Shown in pieces: positions 1 to 8,517 of a stretch of 21,797 nt of DNA (positions are counted from its first letter, which is position 1; every line of letters begins with the position of its first letter). Under the pieces are notes generated by a model. The model was not told the DNA's origin and searched no databases. It was given only the letters and a program-made list of their open reading frames with translations. This DNA comes from Lentisphaeria bacterium (GTDB lineage Bacteria > Verrucomicrobiota > Lentisphaeria > Oligosphaerales > Oligosphaeraceae), in assembly GCA_016302725.1 (NCBI GenBank), contig JAEDNB010000010.1:1-21797 (forward strand), read 5' to 3'. A program made the position numbers and the translations under genes.

Positions 1-347
1 TGAAATGACTCCTCTCAGGTTCGGGAAACGAACCAAAGATATCACCATGCAACACCCCCGGGATTATGGTCTGATTGAACGCTTACGATTTTGACGCATA
101 TTTCCCTAGTGGCAACCGTCATTGCGCTTTACAGAGATGGCAACGCAGGGATAAGGGCATAGAATGCCTGGTGCGCCGTGCAAATGGTGAACATAGAAAA
201 GGGTGTTCCATACAGGCATGGGCTGCCCGTGGATTGGTTGATTCAAGTGCTAAAAAAGTAGAAAGACATACAGATACAATCATCCCTCCGCAGGGAACCG
301 GAATTGTCGGAAGGCTATCTCTAGATATCTATCCCCAAACGACTTAA
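1..347. other. Lower-GC margin with possible small ORF (75-347, +)
   Basis: This stretch is visibly less G+C-rich than the rest of the window. A TTG-initiated plus-strand frame of 90 codons runs from 75 to 347. I recognise no domain in its product, it has no good ribosome binding site, and its codon use does not show the G/C-ending bias of the neighbouring genes. It may be non-coding or a decayed remnant. A short stem-loop (GGTTCG, loop GGAAA, CGAACC) lies at 18-34. The left edge is cut by the window, so the segment could belong to something that continues upstream. I do not claim a gene here. Confidence 0.25.
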
Positions 348-386
348 CAAAAAACGGCTGGTCCATGCGCAGCATGGGCCAACCGT
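348..386 (-). terminator. Intrinsic terminator for the minus-strand glycosidase pair
   Basis: Bases 354-368 pair with 372-386 around a GCA loop. The stem is 15 positions long with two mismatches. On the minus strand it is followed by a T-rich tract (TTTTTTGTT, plus-strand 346-354). It lies about 140 bp beyond the stop codon of the GH2 gene, in the correct orientation to end that transcript. The plus-strand exit has no T tract, so termination is expected mainly in the minus direction. Confidence 0.7.
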
Positions 387-400
387 CCGTGTCTGACCTG

Positions 401-418
401 CGCCCGGCTTGCCGGGCG
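401..418. repeat. Perfect 8-bp inverted repeat
   Basis: CGCCCGGC and GCCGGGCG are separated by TT. The element lies between the GH2 stop codon and the downstream terminator. It may be part of the 3'-end structure of the glycosidase mRNA or of the adjacent tandem-repeat element. No T tract follows on either strand. Confidence 0.55.
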
Positions 419-420
419 TT

Positions 421-483
421 TCCGTGCTCTCCGTGTTAAAAAAACTCCGTGTCTTCCGTGTTCCCCCCCGTGCCCTCCGTGTT
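421..483. repeat. Tandem CCGTG (CACGGA) 17-nt repeat, three copies
   Basis: Three near-identical 17-nt units lie at 421-437, 446-462 and 467-483. Each fits the pattern (T/C)CCGTG-N3-TCCGTGTT, so CCGTG occurs twice per unit about 9 nt apart. A poly-A spacer separates units 1 and 2, and a poly-C spacer separates units 2 and 3. Read on the minus strand the motif is AACACGGA-N3-CACGGA. From memory, CACGGAG-type repeats of this kind recur between genes in several environmental and PVC bacteria; I could not search for them here. Function is unknown. Confidence 0.6.
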
Positions 484-525
484 TTTCCACGGTGTCGTGG
501 CGGCATGGGGGGGGGATGGGGGGCG

Positions 526-3045
526 TCAGTATGTCTGCCGCAGATGGAAGACGCCCAATTCCCGGGCGAGTTTTGCGGGGGTATAGTCGGCGCCGGTGGT
601 GACTTCCAGGGTTGTCTCTCCCGGGAGGAGGGTGAAGGCGTTATCCTGGAAGAGGGCATGGGGGTCATTCTTCACGGAGAGCCAGAGGAAGAAGGCGGGG
701 GCGTCTGTGTGGAGGGTCACCTTGAAGTGTCGTTTATCCTTGTTTTCGGTGGCGACCACATCCTGGACCTTGACCTGTGCCTTGGGGAGGGGTGCCTGTT
801 TCCAGGGGGCCAGGCCCAGGGTTTCCTGGTATTGGTGGGTGTTGCCGTTTTCGTCCTTTGCCTTCACCTCCAGGGTGAGGAAGCATTCCTGGGGTGGGAA
901 TCCCTTCCGGGCCTTTTCATCGTGGTAGAAATCGGGCGTATCCAGGGGGATGGAGCCCATTCTGTCTGCCTTGACCAGGAATTCCGTCTTTGCGATGGGG
1001 TTACCCGTGTCGACTTTCCGGAGGGTCAGCGTGACCTTGCCCTCCACCTTTCCGGGGAGGTCGGAGAGGAAGAAGAGTTCCATGGGCTTGTCGGGGGCGG
1101 TGTGGTAGGCCACTGCCTGGACGGGGGCGTAGAATCGCCGTGCCATATAGTGGAGTGCCTTCCAGCGTCCGGAGTATTCCAGGGAGGACCAGGAGGCCAC
1201 GGGCCAGTTGTCGTTCAGCTGCCAGAAGATGGTGCCCATGCAGCGTGGGCGGAGGCTATGCCAGTATTCCACGCCGAGGCGGATGGCCATTCCCTGCTGG
1301 ATTTGGGAGAGATAGAGGATGCCCTCGAAGGAGACCGGCATGCGGAAATAGTTGCCGAACATGCCCACAATCTTGGAGTTGGCGGGCAGTCCCCCCTTTT
1401 GGTGGCGGTCGAAGACGGGGCTGAAGACATTGAAATTCTCTTCCGTGGTGAAGGTGCGCACGGTTTCCAGGGAGGGGAAGGACTGGAAGCCGAACTCGCT
1501 GCAGAAGCGTGGGCGCACCCTGTAGTAGTCCTCGAAGGTGGCGCCGCCGTGCCAGACCTGCCAGTAGTGCATATCCCCGTCGCAGTCCGCCCTCCAGTTG
1601 TCGGAGAAGTTGTTGGGGCCAGCGCAGGGGGAGGAGGGCCAGAAGATGTGGGTGTTGTCTGCCTCGGTGACGGCCTGTCCCACGGTTTGGTTGAGGCGGT
1701 CGTAGAGCACCAGCCATTCGTCCCGTTGGCGTTGGCTTTGTGCCCCGTTCACGGAGCCGATGAGTTCATTGTCGCCGCACCACAATCCAATGGAGGCGTG
1801 GTGCCGGAGGCGTTTCACCTGGTGAACGATTTCATCGTGGACGCTTTGGAGGAAGCCGGGGGCGTCGGGGTAGATGGCGCAGGCGAACATATTGTCATGC
1901 CAGATCAGGAGTCCCAGGCGGTCGCATTCCTGGTAGAAGGCATCTTCTTCGAATTTGCCGCCGCCCCAGAGCCGGACCATGTTCATGTTGGCCTTGGCGG
2001 CGCTTTCCAGGAGGTCCTGGTAGTGTTCCTGGACATGCCGTTGTGGCATGGCGTCGCAGGGGATCCAGTCGGCGCCCTTGGCGAAGATGCGGACCCCGTT
2101 GACTTGGAAGACCATGCTGAAGCCGACCTCGTCCTTTTCATTGACCACCTTCAGGTCACGGAGTCCGATTTGCTGGGTGAGGCACTGTCCGTTGCAGGTG
2201 ACCTGGAGGGGGTAGAGGGGTTGTTCGCCGAAGCCATTGGGCCACCAGAGGTTGGGGGATTTCACGGTGAATTTGGCCGTCGTGGTCATCTTTCCTGTCC
2301 GGGGCACCGTGGCGGTGGCTTTTTTCCGTTGTCCGTTGAAGAGGAACTCCACGGTGACGGTATCTCCGATGGGGGTGGAGTCCAGGGGGGTGAGTTCGGC
2401 GGTGAAGAGGATGTCGCAGGAGCCCTTCTTATGGGTTTGCGTGTCATAGGCGTAGTCCAGCACGGCCTGGTCCACGCCTTCCAGGTAGCACTTTCCGGTC
2501 ATGCCGGAGGAGGGCAGGGAGATGCCCCAGTCCCATCCGGAGGAGCACTGGGACTTTCGGATGTAGTTCAGCTTCTTGACGGTAGCGAACCAGCCCATTT
2601 CGGGGGGATGGAACAGCATTTTTTTCGCCGCGTCCTCCCCTGCCTCCCGGACGGCGCGGAACTCCAGGCGGATGGTGTTTTCCCCTTCCTGGAGGAAGGG
2701 TTTCACGTCCATTCGGAAGCGTAGGAACTGGTTTTCCGTGCGGGCGACCTCCTTGTCGTTGAGGAAGATGGTGGCCACGGTGTCCACGGAGTCCAGGTTC
2801 AGGAGGACGCCCTGTGCCTGGAGGAGTCCTTGGGGGACGATGAAGGTGCGTTCATAGGTCCAGTCCGTGTCGGCGACCCATTGGACATCCCGTTCGTTTT
2901 CCCCGTAGTAGGGGTCTGGGATTTCCCCGTTTTCCAGGAGTGCGGAATAGTTGTCCCCGGGGATTTGGGCGGGGAGGGAGTGGGCGGGGTCTGCGGTTTT
3001 GCGGAGTTGCCAGGTGCCGCAGAGGTCGATGATGGGGTAGGTCAT
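526..3045 (-). CDS. GH2-family beta-mannosidase
   Basis: Predicted exo-acting beta-mannosidase (EC 3.2.1.25), 839 aa, a normal length for the family. It would release terminal beta-mannose from manno-oligosaccharides or N-glycan-type cores. An N-terminal jelly-roll domain (about 1-190) opens with GTWQLRK and carries the family-typical SSGWDWG. Immunoglobulin-like domains precede the TIM barrel, in which WCGDNE supplies the acid/base Glu (about 427) and FCSEFGFQSFP the nucleophile Glu (about 517). WQLNDNWPVASWSSLEYSG follows. Both catalytic residues are intact, so activity is expected. I chose the ATG at 3045; an in-frame TTG two codons earlier looks unlikely. No Shine-Dalgarno sequence or clear signal peptide is visible, which suggests a cytoplasmic enzyme. 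It starts 45 bp after the six-hairpin glycosidase gene, in the same direction, and probably shares its transcript. Substrate assignment rests on family resemblance. Confidence 0.93.
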   Translation of the reverse strand: MTYPIIDLCGTWQLRKTADPAHSLPAQIPGDNYSALLENGEIPDPYYGENERDVQWVADTDWTYERTFIVPQGLLQAQGVLLNLDSVDTVATIFLNDKEVARTENQFLRFRMDVKPFLQEGENTIRLEFRAVREAGEDAAKKMLFHPPEMGWFATVKKLNYIRKSQCSSGWDWGISLPSSGMTGKCYLEGVDQAVLDYAYDTQTHKKGSCDILFTAELTPLDSTPIGDTVTVEFLFNGQRKKATATVPRTGKMTTTAKFTVKSPNLWWPNGFGEQPLYPLQVTCNGQCLTQQIGLRDLKVVNEKDEVGFSMVFQVNGVRIFAKGADWIPCDAMPQRHVQEHYQDLLESAAKANMNMVRLWGGGKFEEDAFYQECDRLGLLIWHDNMFACAIYPDAPGFLQSVHDEIVHQVKRLRHHASIGLWCGDNELIGSVNGAQSQRQRDEWLVLYDRLNQTVGQAVTEADNTHIFWPSSPCAGPNNFSDNWRADCDGDMHYWQVWHGGATFEDYYRVRPRFCSEFGFQSFPSLETVRTFTTEENFNVFSPVFDRHQKGGLPANSKIVGMFGNYFRMPVSFEGILYLSQIQQGMAIRLGVEYWHSLRPRCMGTIFWQLNDNWPVASWSSLEYSGRWKALHYMARRFYAPVQAVAYHTAPDKPMELFFLSDLPGKVEGKVTLTLRKVDTGNPIAKTEFLVKADRMGSIPLDTPDFYHDEKARKGFPPQECFLTLEVKAKDENGNTHQYQETLGLAPWKQAPLPKAQVKVQDVVATENKDKRHFKVTLHTDAPAFFLWLSVKNDPHALFQDNAFTLLPGETTLEVTTGADYTPAKLARELGVFHLRQTY

Positions 3046-3090
3046 GGTCAAGGGGGTGGTGGGGTGCGTGGGTGGGAAAGGTGGGTGGGG

Positions 3091-5289
3091 CTAGGGTGTG
3101 GTGTCCACCCGTTGCCAGCCTGGGGGGAGGACGATGGGGAGGGGCGGTGGCGTTTCCCATTGGAGGAAGACCTTTCCGTCCTGCGCCTCCATGTCCAGTT
3201 TTCCGTAGGGGGTATGGAGTCCGTGGATGGCGAAATGTCTGCCGGGGGTGAGTTCGAAGGGGGCGAAGCCGGCCAGGACCAGGATTTTCCGGTCGGTTTC
3301 CAGATAGAGCCGTGCCAGTTCCATGTCCAGCATCCGTCCGTTGTTGGAGGCGTTGGGCTGCCAGGAGATGTGTTCGGGGTCGTCCACGTCGAAGCGTTCC
3401 TGGGTCAGGAAGGCATCCTGGGAGCATCCGTAGCGTTCGAAGGTCTGGATGGCGCTCCATGCCTTTTTGGTTTCCCCGTTGGCCATTTGCACCAGTGCGG
3501 CGATTTCCTCCCCTGTGCCGATGTAGATCAGATGGGGGGTCATGGCGCCGAAGAAGAAATCCTGGCAGGAGTGTTCTTCGCACCATTGGATGAATCGTCT
3601 CATGGTGGGGTCGTGGAGGGAGACGAGGCCGGAGTAGGCCAGGTAGGAGAAGGAGTCGCAGTTGACGAAGCCCGGGCAGTAGGTTCCGGAGTCGTCGATT
3701 TGGCGGCGCACATATCCATCGGGCTGTGTGAGGTCGTGGAGGCACTCCATCAGGTCTGCCTTGTATCGGGCGGCCTCGTGGGCGAGATGGGGTCCCTGGG
3801 GGTGTCCGTATTGGAGGAGGACATTAGCGGCCAGTTCCAGGCCCCGGCAGGACCAGTTGTCCGTGGTGATGACCAGCCTGCCGTAGTCGGCGTCGGTGGA
3901 GCATGCCTTGGGCATGAGGCCCGGGTAGGGATAGTCGTCGGGGTGTGGTGCGCGGATTTGGGCCACGATCCAGGAGCATGCCCGGGCCATGGGGTCCAGG
4001 TATTTTTTGGCGAAGTCGTGGTCATGGGAGGCCTGGATGTAGAGGGCGGCCCAGGTGAGGGCGCTTCCTGTGACGCAGGCCCACTTGGGGCCGGTGGTGC
4101 CGATGGCGCCGGGGGCCTCCACGAACTCCCCCACGGGGGGATATCCGCCGTCCTGGAGGGAGAAGACGAATTCCAGGATTTTCCTGGGTTCCTGGAAATG
4201 CCCCAGCCGCATCATGGGGAGGAAGGCGCACATGGCTTCCCAGACCCACATGAAGAAGCGTTCGCTGAGGCCTCCCTGGCAAGGGAAGAGGATGGGGCCT
4301 TTTCCGGGCCAGTCCATGGTGAAGAGGAGTTGCCGGGTGACCCTTTGGAGGACGCGGAAGCGTTGATTGAGGGAGGGGTCTCCGAAATCCACCTGGGCGA
4401 GGTCTTTTTCCTGTCGGGTCCACCATTCCTCCCCCTTCCCTTGGATTTCCTGGAAGGAGGGGACTTCCTCGGGGAGTCCGCCGGGGAGGGCCGTGTCCAT
4501 CACGGCCTCCAGGGACTGTTCTTCGCCGGGTTCCAGGTCGACCTGGAAATGGAGGAGGTTCCGGATTTCCGGGAGGCGGTATTCCCGGTGGACGAAATAG
4601 GGGCTGTCCCAGTAGAACTTCCCCTCCGTGTATGCCTTGTCCGGGAAATGTGCCTCCTCCACCCATTCCAAGTGGAAGGCGCCTGGGGAGAGCCGTAGGA
4701 TGGGGCGGTCCTGGTGCCAGAGGGTGTTTTGGGCGAACCGGCAGGAGGTGTCCAGGGCCGGGAAGTGGCTGTTGGTGAAATGGTAGGTCACATAGTGATA
4801 GTCGTAGAACTCCTTTTCCAGGGGGTGGGCGACCTTGAGCCAGAGGTGCTTGCGTTCCGCCTTCTCCCCCTCGTTCCGGATGGTGGCCCGGATGGCCAGG
4901 CGTCCCTCCGGGCTCATGGCGTATTGGAAGGAATACTGTGTGAAATAGGCGTAGTAGGAGGCGCGGTACTGGGGCAGGTCTCCCTTTTCCCGTTCCAGCT
5001 TTCCGTGGTGGAAATCCATGATGAAGGGGATTTCCTCGGGCAGGAAGGTGAGGGTGCGCAGGCGCAGTTGCCTCAGGAGTTCCCGGTGCTGGGCATTGGC
5101 GTTGTCCATGCCCGGGGGGATGGGGAGGACAGCCGTGTTGAAGGCCCCGTCCAGGATGACCATGTCCTTTGCCCCGGGAAAGTTGAGGGGGCAATGGGCG
5201 GAGAAGGGGGGGCGGGGGAGGGCGGGTCGGTTCAATTCCAGGACCTTTTCCCAGGGGAGGCTTTCCAGGTTGGGGTAGAGGCTGGGCAT
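3091..5289 (-). CDS. Six-hairpin (alpha/alpha)6 glycosidase-like protein, family unassigned
   Basis: This 732-aa protein looks like a six-hairpin glycosidase. A mixed beta N-terminal region (about 1-290) is followed by an alpha-helical barrel-like region (about 300-660) rich in W, G and acidic residues, then a short C-terminal beta segment. Barrel motifs include SERFFMWVWEAM (343-354), QDGGYPPVGEFVEAPGA (379-395), TTDNWSCRGLELAANVL (475-491) and DSGTYCPGFVNCDSFSYLAY (533-552). I could not place it in a numbered GH family or name its catalytic acids. The ATG at 5289 fits the start of conserved-looking sequence; the open frame continues upstream to 6036, but that part is proline/arginine-rich and looks non-coding. 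No signal peptide is seen. It lies 45 bp upstream of the beta-mannosidase gene, so a role in the same glycan pathway is a reasonable inference. Confidence 0.8.
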   Translation of the reverse strand: MPSLYPNLESLPWEKVLELNRPALPRPPFSAHCPLNFPGAKDMVILDGAFNTAVLPIPPGMDNANAQHRELLRQLRLRTLTFLPEEIPFIMDFHHGKLEREKGDLPQYRASYYAYFTQYSFQYAMSPEGRLAIRATIRNEGEKAERKHLWLKVAHPLEKEFYDYHYVTYHFTNSHFPALDTSCRFAQNTLWHQDRPILRLSPGAFHLEWVEEAHFPDKAYTEGKFYWDSPYFVHREYRLPEIRNLLHFQVDLEPGEEQSLEAVMDTALPGGLPEEVPSFQEIQGKGEEWWTRQEKDLAQVDFGDPSLNQRFRVLQRVTRQLLFTMDWPGKGPILFPCQGGLSERFFMWVWEAMCAFLPMMRLGHFQEPRKILEFVFSLQDGGYPPVGEFVEAPGAIGTTGPKWACVTGSALTWAALYIQASHDHDFAKKYLDPMARACSWIVAQIRAPHPDDYPYPGLMPKACSTDADYGRLVITTDNWSCRGLELAANVLLQYGHPQGPHLAHEAARYKADLMECLHDLTQPDGYVRRQIDDSGTYCPGFVNCDSFSYLAYSGLVSLHDPTMRRFIQWCEEHSCQDFFFGAMTPHLIYIGTGEEIAALVQMANGETKKAWSAIQTFERYGCSQDAFLTQERFDVDDPEHISWQPNASNNGRMLDMELARLYLETDRKILVLAGFAPFELTPGRHFAIHGLHTPYGKLDMEAQDGKVFLQWETPPPLPIVLPPGWQRVDTTP

Positions 5290-6062
5290 GGGCGGACGAG
5301 GGGATTTCCGGGAGGGAGGGGAGGAGAAGGCACGAAAATCCCGTAAGATAAGCGTGTCCCCCGGATTTTTCCTTGGACGGGAGGGGGAAGGGGGAAGTCG
5401 GATGGCGGGAATCGACATGTCGGGGGCGTCGGGAAAAGAGGAGCATTTTGCTTTTTTTGGGGGGGCGCCACCTCTTCCGGGGGGGGGAGGGAGACTCCAT
5501 CCATCGAACCCAATGAATGAACGGCAGGAGAGAGTGAAGAGGCAAGGACGGGAGACGTTTCGCGGGGCTTTTGACGATGGCGCCACTGCCCGCCGCCGGG
5601 CTTTCCCTGCGGGTGGACGACGAAATAATGCAGTACGTTGGGGGCGAAGGAGCGGTTGGAGCAGGACGCGGGGGCGAAGCGCCTCGTTGCCGAATGCCGC
5701 CGGAATTTGGGTGAACCGGGCCGTGGTGGTGCTGGAGATTGGCGGCCTCCAGGGCCTAGCCACCGCCTGCCCCCTGTGAGCCATGGGGAGCCTGCCATCT
5801 TCACTGAAGGCAACGGGCCGCCCCGAAAGATTGGAAGAATGGGACATGTCCGGCGGGCAAGGAGAGCCCCGCTCCGTGGGGAATGCCTCCTGCGGGGGCC
5901 GTGGTGGTGCGGGAACTTTAGCCATCCGGCTATAGTATCCAGCGATTCGCCCGGCCGGGGAATTGGGTTGCCCCGTCGGCTGCGTCCTCTCCCCGGGCGA
6001 GGCGGCTTCCCGTCCCGGGTAACGCCCTCTTCCCACCCCCGCAACTTCTCCTTTCCCTCGCC
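5290..6062. other. 773-bp divergent intergenic region
   Basis: This region separates the minus-strand glycosidase pair from the plus-strand GH78-like gene and should hold both promoters. No convincing coding region was found; the frames that cross it are extensions or shadows with proline/arginine-rich translations. A GGAACTT at 5912-5918 is followed 12 bp later by TATAGT (5931-5936), but the spacing fits no standard sigma factor well. No operator repeat, riboswitch or tRNA was recognised. It is unusually long for this tightly packed window. Confidence 0.5.
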
Positions 6063-8126
6063 ATGGGCTCCCTGCCTCCCCTTGTCGCCCCCTCCCCAGA
6101 AGAATGCCGGAAGGCCATCCAGGGACGCTGGTCCTGGATTCCCGGCCTGGTCAGCTACCAGCCGGGCTTCCGCCTTTTCCGGCGGGTCTTCCACACCCCC
6201 GTCCCCCGTCGGGCGGTCCTCTATGTCTCCGCCGACTGCCGCTACCGCCTCTCCCTGGATGGCGCATTCCTGGCTGCCGGCCCCGTGAAGAGCCCCCCCT
6301 ATTACAAGCAACTCGCCCGGGTCGAGATGGAGTTGACGCCCGGGCGCCATGTCCTGGGGGCGGAGGTGGCGGTCTGGGCGGACGGCTGGTTCGGAAGCAC
6401 CTCCCCCTTCTCGGAGATGCACCTGGGGGGCGGACTCTATGTCTCCTGCCGGGAGGAGGGGCTGGACCTCTCCACCCCAGGGGAGTGGCGGGGACGGACG
6501 GACCCCAGCCGCCGAAGCCTCTCCCCCCAGGAGGAGGTGTCGCCTGGCGACTTCCTTTTCGCCACCACCCGGGAGGAGACGGATTTCTCCCTCGACCCCG
6601 GGGAGTGGACCAGCCCGGACTTCGACGACCGGGACTGGCAGACCCTCGTCCCCTTGGACCGGGGACCCAATGTCCATGGCTGCCGCCTCTGCCCGGACCC
6701 CGGGACCACCTGGGCCATGGACATGCCGCAAGTGCGCCCCCTGCGCCGCACCCCCATGCCCCTGTCCGTGCTGGAGGATGGCGGGGTGCAGTGGCGCCCC
6801 GGCAGGGGAGGGGAGGTGGTGGGGAGGCTGCCGGCGGGGCGCACTAGCGCTCTGCTGGCCTTCCCCCGCTATTTCACGGGCTACCTCCGTGCCTCCGGGG
6901 ATGGAGGCGCCGGCGTGGTCCGCCTTCGCCAGAGCGAACGGAGGGACGAACCCCATTGGCAGGACGATGTGCTGAAGCCGGCGGGCTCCCCCTGGCGGAT
7001 GGAGACCTTCGACATCCGGGCGGCGGCCTTCCTCCGGGTGGTGGCGGACCTGGAGAGCCCCCTGGAACTCACCCTGGGGGCGGATTTCGCCTCCTATGAC
7101 TTCGGCCCCTTCCGGGAATACGCCGCCCCCGGCAAGCCCTGGCTGGAGAGAATCTACCAGGTGGGGGTGCACACCGCCCTCTGCTGCGCCCACGACACCT
7201 ACGAGGACTGCCCCTTCCATGAGCGCTTCCAGTATGTGGGTGACACCCGGATCCAGGCCCTGATTTCCTACGAGGCCACCGGGACGGGGGAGCTGGGGCG
7301 CAAGGCCATCCTGGATTTCCAGCGCAGCCAGGCCCCCGACGGGCTGGTGCAAAGCCGCTTCCCCTCCTCCCTCCCCCAGTTCATCCCCGGATACGCCTTG
7401 CTCTGGGTGTTGATGATCGACGACTATCTCCGCTATTTCCCCGACGACGCCCTGCGCCACTCCCTCCTCTGGAATGTCCAGGGAGTCCTGAAGTACTACC
7501 GGGACCGGGTCTCGCCCGGAACGGGGCTGGCCGGGCATCCCGGGCACTGGGGCTTCTCGGACTGGGTGGAGGAATGGTCCTACGGGGACCCCTCCCGGGA
7601 CGAGGCCTCCCCCACCGCCATCGAAAACCTCTTCTACGCCCTGGCCCTGGAGGCCGGCGAAAGGATGGCGGCGGCCGAAGGGGAGGAGGCGCTTTCCCAG
7701 GCCTGGCGGAGGGAACGGGCCAGCCTCGTGGCTGCCTTGAAGGCACACTGCTGGGACGAGGAGAGGGGCCTTTTCCGGGATGTGCCCGGAAAGCCCTGGT
7801 ACAGCCGCCATGCCCAGGCACTGGCTGTGCTGGCGGAGGCCGTCCCCCCGGAGGGGCTGGCCAGCGTCCGGGCCGCCCTCCTGGAAGAGCGGGAGGGGAT
7901 GTGCGGCTGCAGCCTCTATTTCCAGTTCTATGTGCTGGAGGCCCTGCGCCGTCTGATGGACCTCCCCGGGCTGGAAAAGGCCCTGGCACCCTGGCGGCAA
8001 TGCCTGGAGGAATTCCCCTGGCTCACCACCTTCCCCGAAGTCCCCGACGCCCGGAAGGCCCGCAGCATGTGCCACGCCTGGAGCGCCTCCCCAGTCTACT
8101 TCCTCCTGAAATGCGGCCTGGCGTAG
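6063..8126 (+). CDS. GH78-like alpha-L-rhamnosidase
   Basis: Predicted inverting alpha-L-rhamnosidase (EC 3.2.1.40) that removes terminal rhamnose from a glycan or glycoside. Its 687 aa are short for GH78, which is often 800-1000 aa. N-terminal beta-sandwich regions (about 1-340) precede the (alpha/alpha)6 barrel. The motif EDCPFHERFQYVGDTR has the GH78 spacing D382, E387 and D394, corresponding to Asp567, Glu572 and Asp579 of Bacillus RhaB. Near the C terminus, TTFPE (Glu659) and MCHAWSASP (His671) match the expected catalytic base and sugar-binding His. All key residues are therefore present. The gene starts at ATG 6063 without a Shine-Dalgarno sequence. No signal peptide is evident. It is divergent from the mannosidase operon and probably belongs to the same carbohydrate locus. 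A related six-hairpin specificity cannot be excluded. Confidence 0.85.
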   Translation: MGSLPPLVAPSPEECRKAIQGRWSWIPGLVSYQPGFRLFRRVFHTPVPRRAVLYVSADCRYRLSLDGAFLAAGPVKSPPYYKQLARVEMELTPGRHVLGAEVAVWADGWFGSTSPFSEMHLGGGLYVSCREEGLDLSTPGEWRGRTDPSRRSLSPQEEVSPGDFLFATTREETDFSLDPGEWTSPDFDDRDWQTLVPLDRGPNVHGCRLCPDPGTTWAMDMPQVRPLRRTPMPLSVLEDGGVQWRPGRGGEVVGRLPAGRTSALLAFPRYFTGYLRASGDGGAGVVRLRQSERRDEPHWQDDVLKPAGSPWRMETFDIRAAAFLRVVADLESPLELTLGADFASYDFGPFREYAAPGKPWLERIYQVGVHTALCCAHDTYEDCPFHERFQYVGDTRIQALISYEATGTGELGRKAILDFQRSQAPDGLVQSRFPSSLPQFIPGYALLWVLMIDDYLRYFPDDALRHSLLWNVQGVLKYYRDRVSPGTGLAGHPGHWGFSDWVEEWSYGDPSRDEASPTAIENLFYALALEAGERMAAAEGEEALSQAWRRERASLVAALKAHCWDEERGLFRDVPGKPWYSRHAQALAVLAEAVPPEGLASVRAALLEEREGMCGCSLYFQFYVLEALRRLMDLPGLEKALAPWRQCLEEFPWLTTFPEVPDARKARSMCHAWSASPVYFLLKCGLA

Positions 8127-8227
8127 CGGCGCCCCCCTTCCTCTCCCAGGGCAAGGGGGCCTGGGGGGAGGAGGAGGGGAATTCAAGGGAAAACCTGGGA
8201 AAAACGCAAAAAAAGCCTGGCAGGGAC

Positions 8228-8255
8228 TTGCAAAGCCATCCGGGGCGTTTATCTT
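8228..8255 (+). promoter_or_regulatory. Sigma70-type promoter of tRNA-Gln
   Basis: A -35 box TTGCAA (8228-8233) and a -10 box TATCTT (8250-8255) are separated by 16 bp. Transcription would begin near 8262, about 40 nt before the mature tRNA. The boxes resemble the consensus and lie in the only gap before the tRNA, which supports their use. The same promoter could feed mreB by read-through of the following terminator. Confidence 0.6.
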
Positions 8256-8302
8256 AAGCGCCGTGCCCTCCCCAAGAGGGAGGCACATGCGGATTGTCCG
8301 CT

Positions 8303-8376
8303 TGCCCAATGGTGTAATGGTAGCACAACTGATTCTGGTTCAGTTTGTCTAGGTTCGAATCCTGGTTGGGCAGCCA
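8303..8376 (+). tRNA. tRNA-Gln (anticodon CUG)
   Basis: A full cloverleaf can be drawn. The acceptor stem pairs 8303-8309 with 8366-8372. The D stem pairs 8312-8315 with 8323-8326. The anticodon stem ACTGA/TCAGT (8328-8332 and 8340-8344) encloses loop TTCTGGT with anticodon CTG at 8335-8337. The T stem CTAGG/CCTGG (8349-8353 and 8361-8365) encloses TTCGAAT. The weak U1-A72 pair and the G73 discriminator (8373) are glutamine identity elements. CCA is encoded at 8374-8376. It reads CAG codons. No other tRNA lies beside it. Confidence 0.95.
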
Positions 8377-8465
8377 CCGCCCATTTTGGCATCATCTCCC
8401 ATTTTGCCCGTGCGGGTCGGCCGCTAGTGAAGAAAGAGTCCACCGCAACCGTTCCCGAGCGTAAG

Positions 8466-8504
8466 CCGCCCCCAGCCCAGAGGCTGTCGGGCGGTTTTCT
8501 GTTT
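8466..8504 (+). terminator. Intrinsic terminator between tRNA-Gln and mreB
   Basis: CCGCCC (8466-8471) pairs with GGGCGG (8489-8494), and CAGCC (8473-8477) pairs with GGCTG (8482-8486) around a CAGA loop. A small internal loop separates the two helices. A T-rich tract (TTTTCTGTTTT, 8495-8505) follows at once. This is the clearest terminator in the window. It ends only 13 bp before the mreB start codon, so any mreB transcript that begins upstream must pass through it. Confidence 0.85.
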
Positions 8505-8517
8505 TGAGGGTCTGCCG

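Noticed and set aside
421..483. CRISPR array
   Set aside because: The units are only 17 nt, spacers are 4-8 nt of simple sequence, and no cas gene is present.
409..2724. Long plus-strand open frame (771 codons) opposite the GH2 gene
   Set aside because: It is antisense to a well-recognised beta-mannosidase. The translation is low-complexity, rich in Gly, Val, Glu and His, with no domain. It results from G/C-ending codons in the real gene.
2830..4698. Plus-strand open frame opposite the six-hairpin glycosidase gene
   Set aside because: It is compositionally biased, spans two minus-strand genes and their gap, and has no recognisable motif. It is an antisense shadow.
5912..5936. ECF-like promoter before the GH78-like gene
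   Set aside because: GGAACTT matches a sigmaE -35 box, but the downstream TATAGT is not an ECF -10 box and the 12-bp gap is too short.
5232..8309. 1025-codon minus-strand open frame
   Set aside because: It runs antisense through the GH78-like gene and the intergenic region with a Pro/Gly/Arg-rich translation. The GH78 catalytic motifs on the plus strand are decisive.
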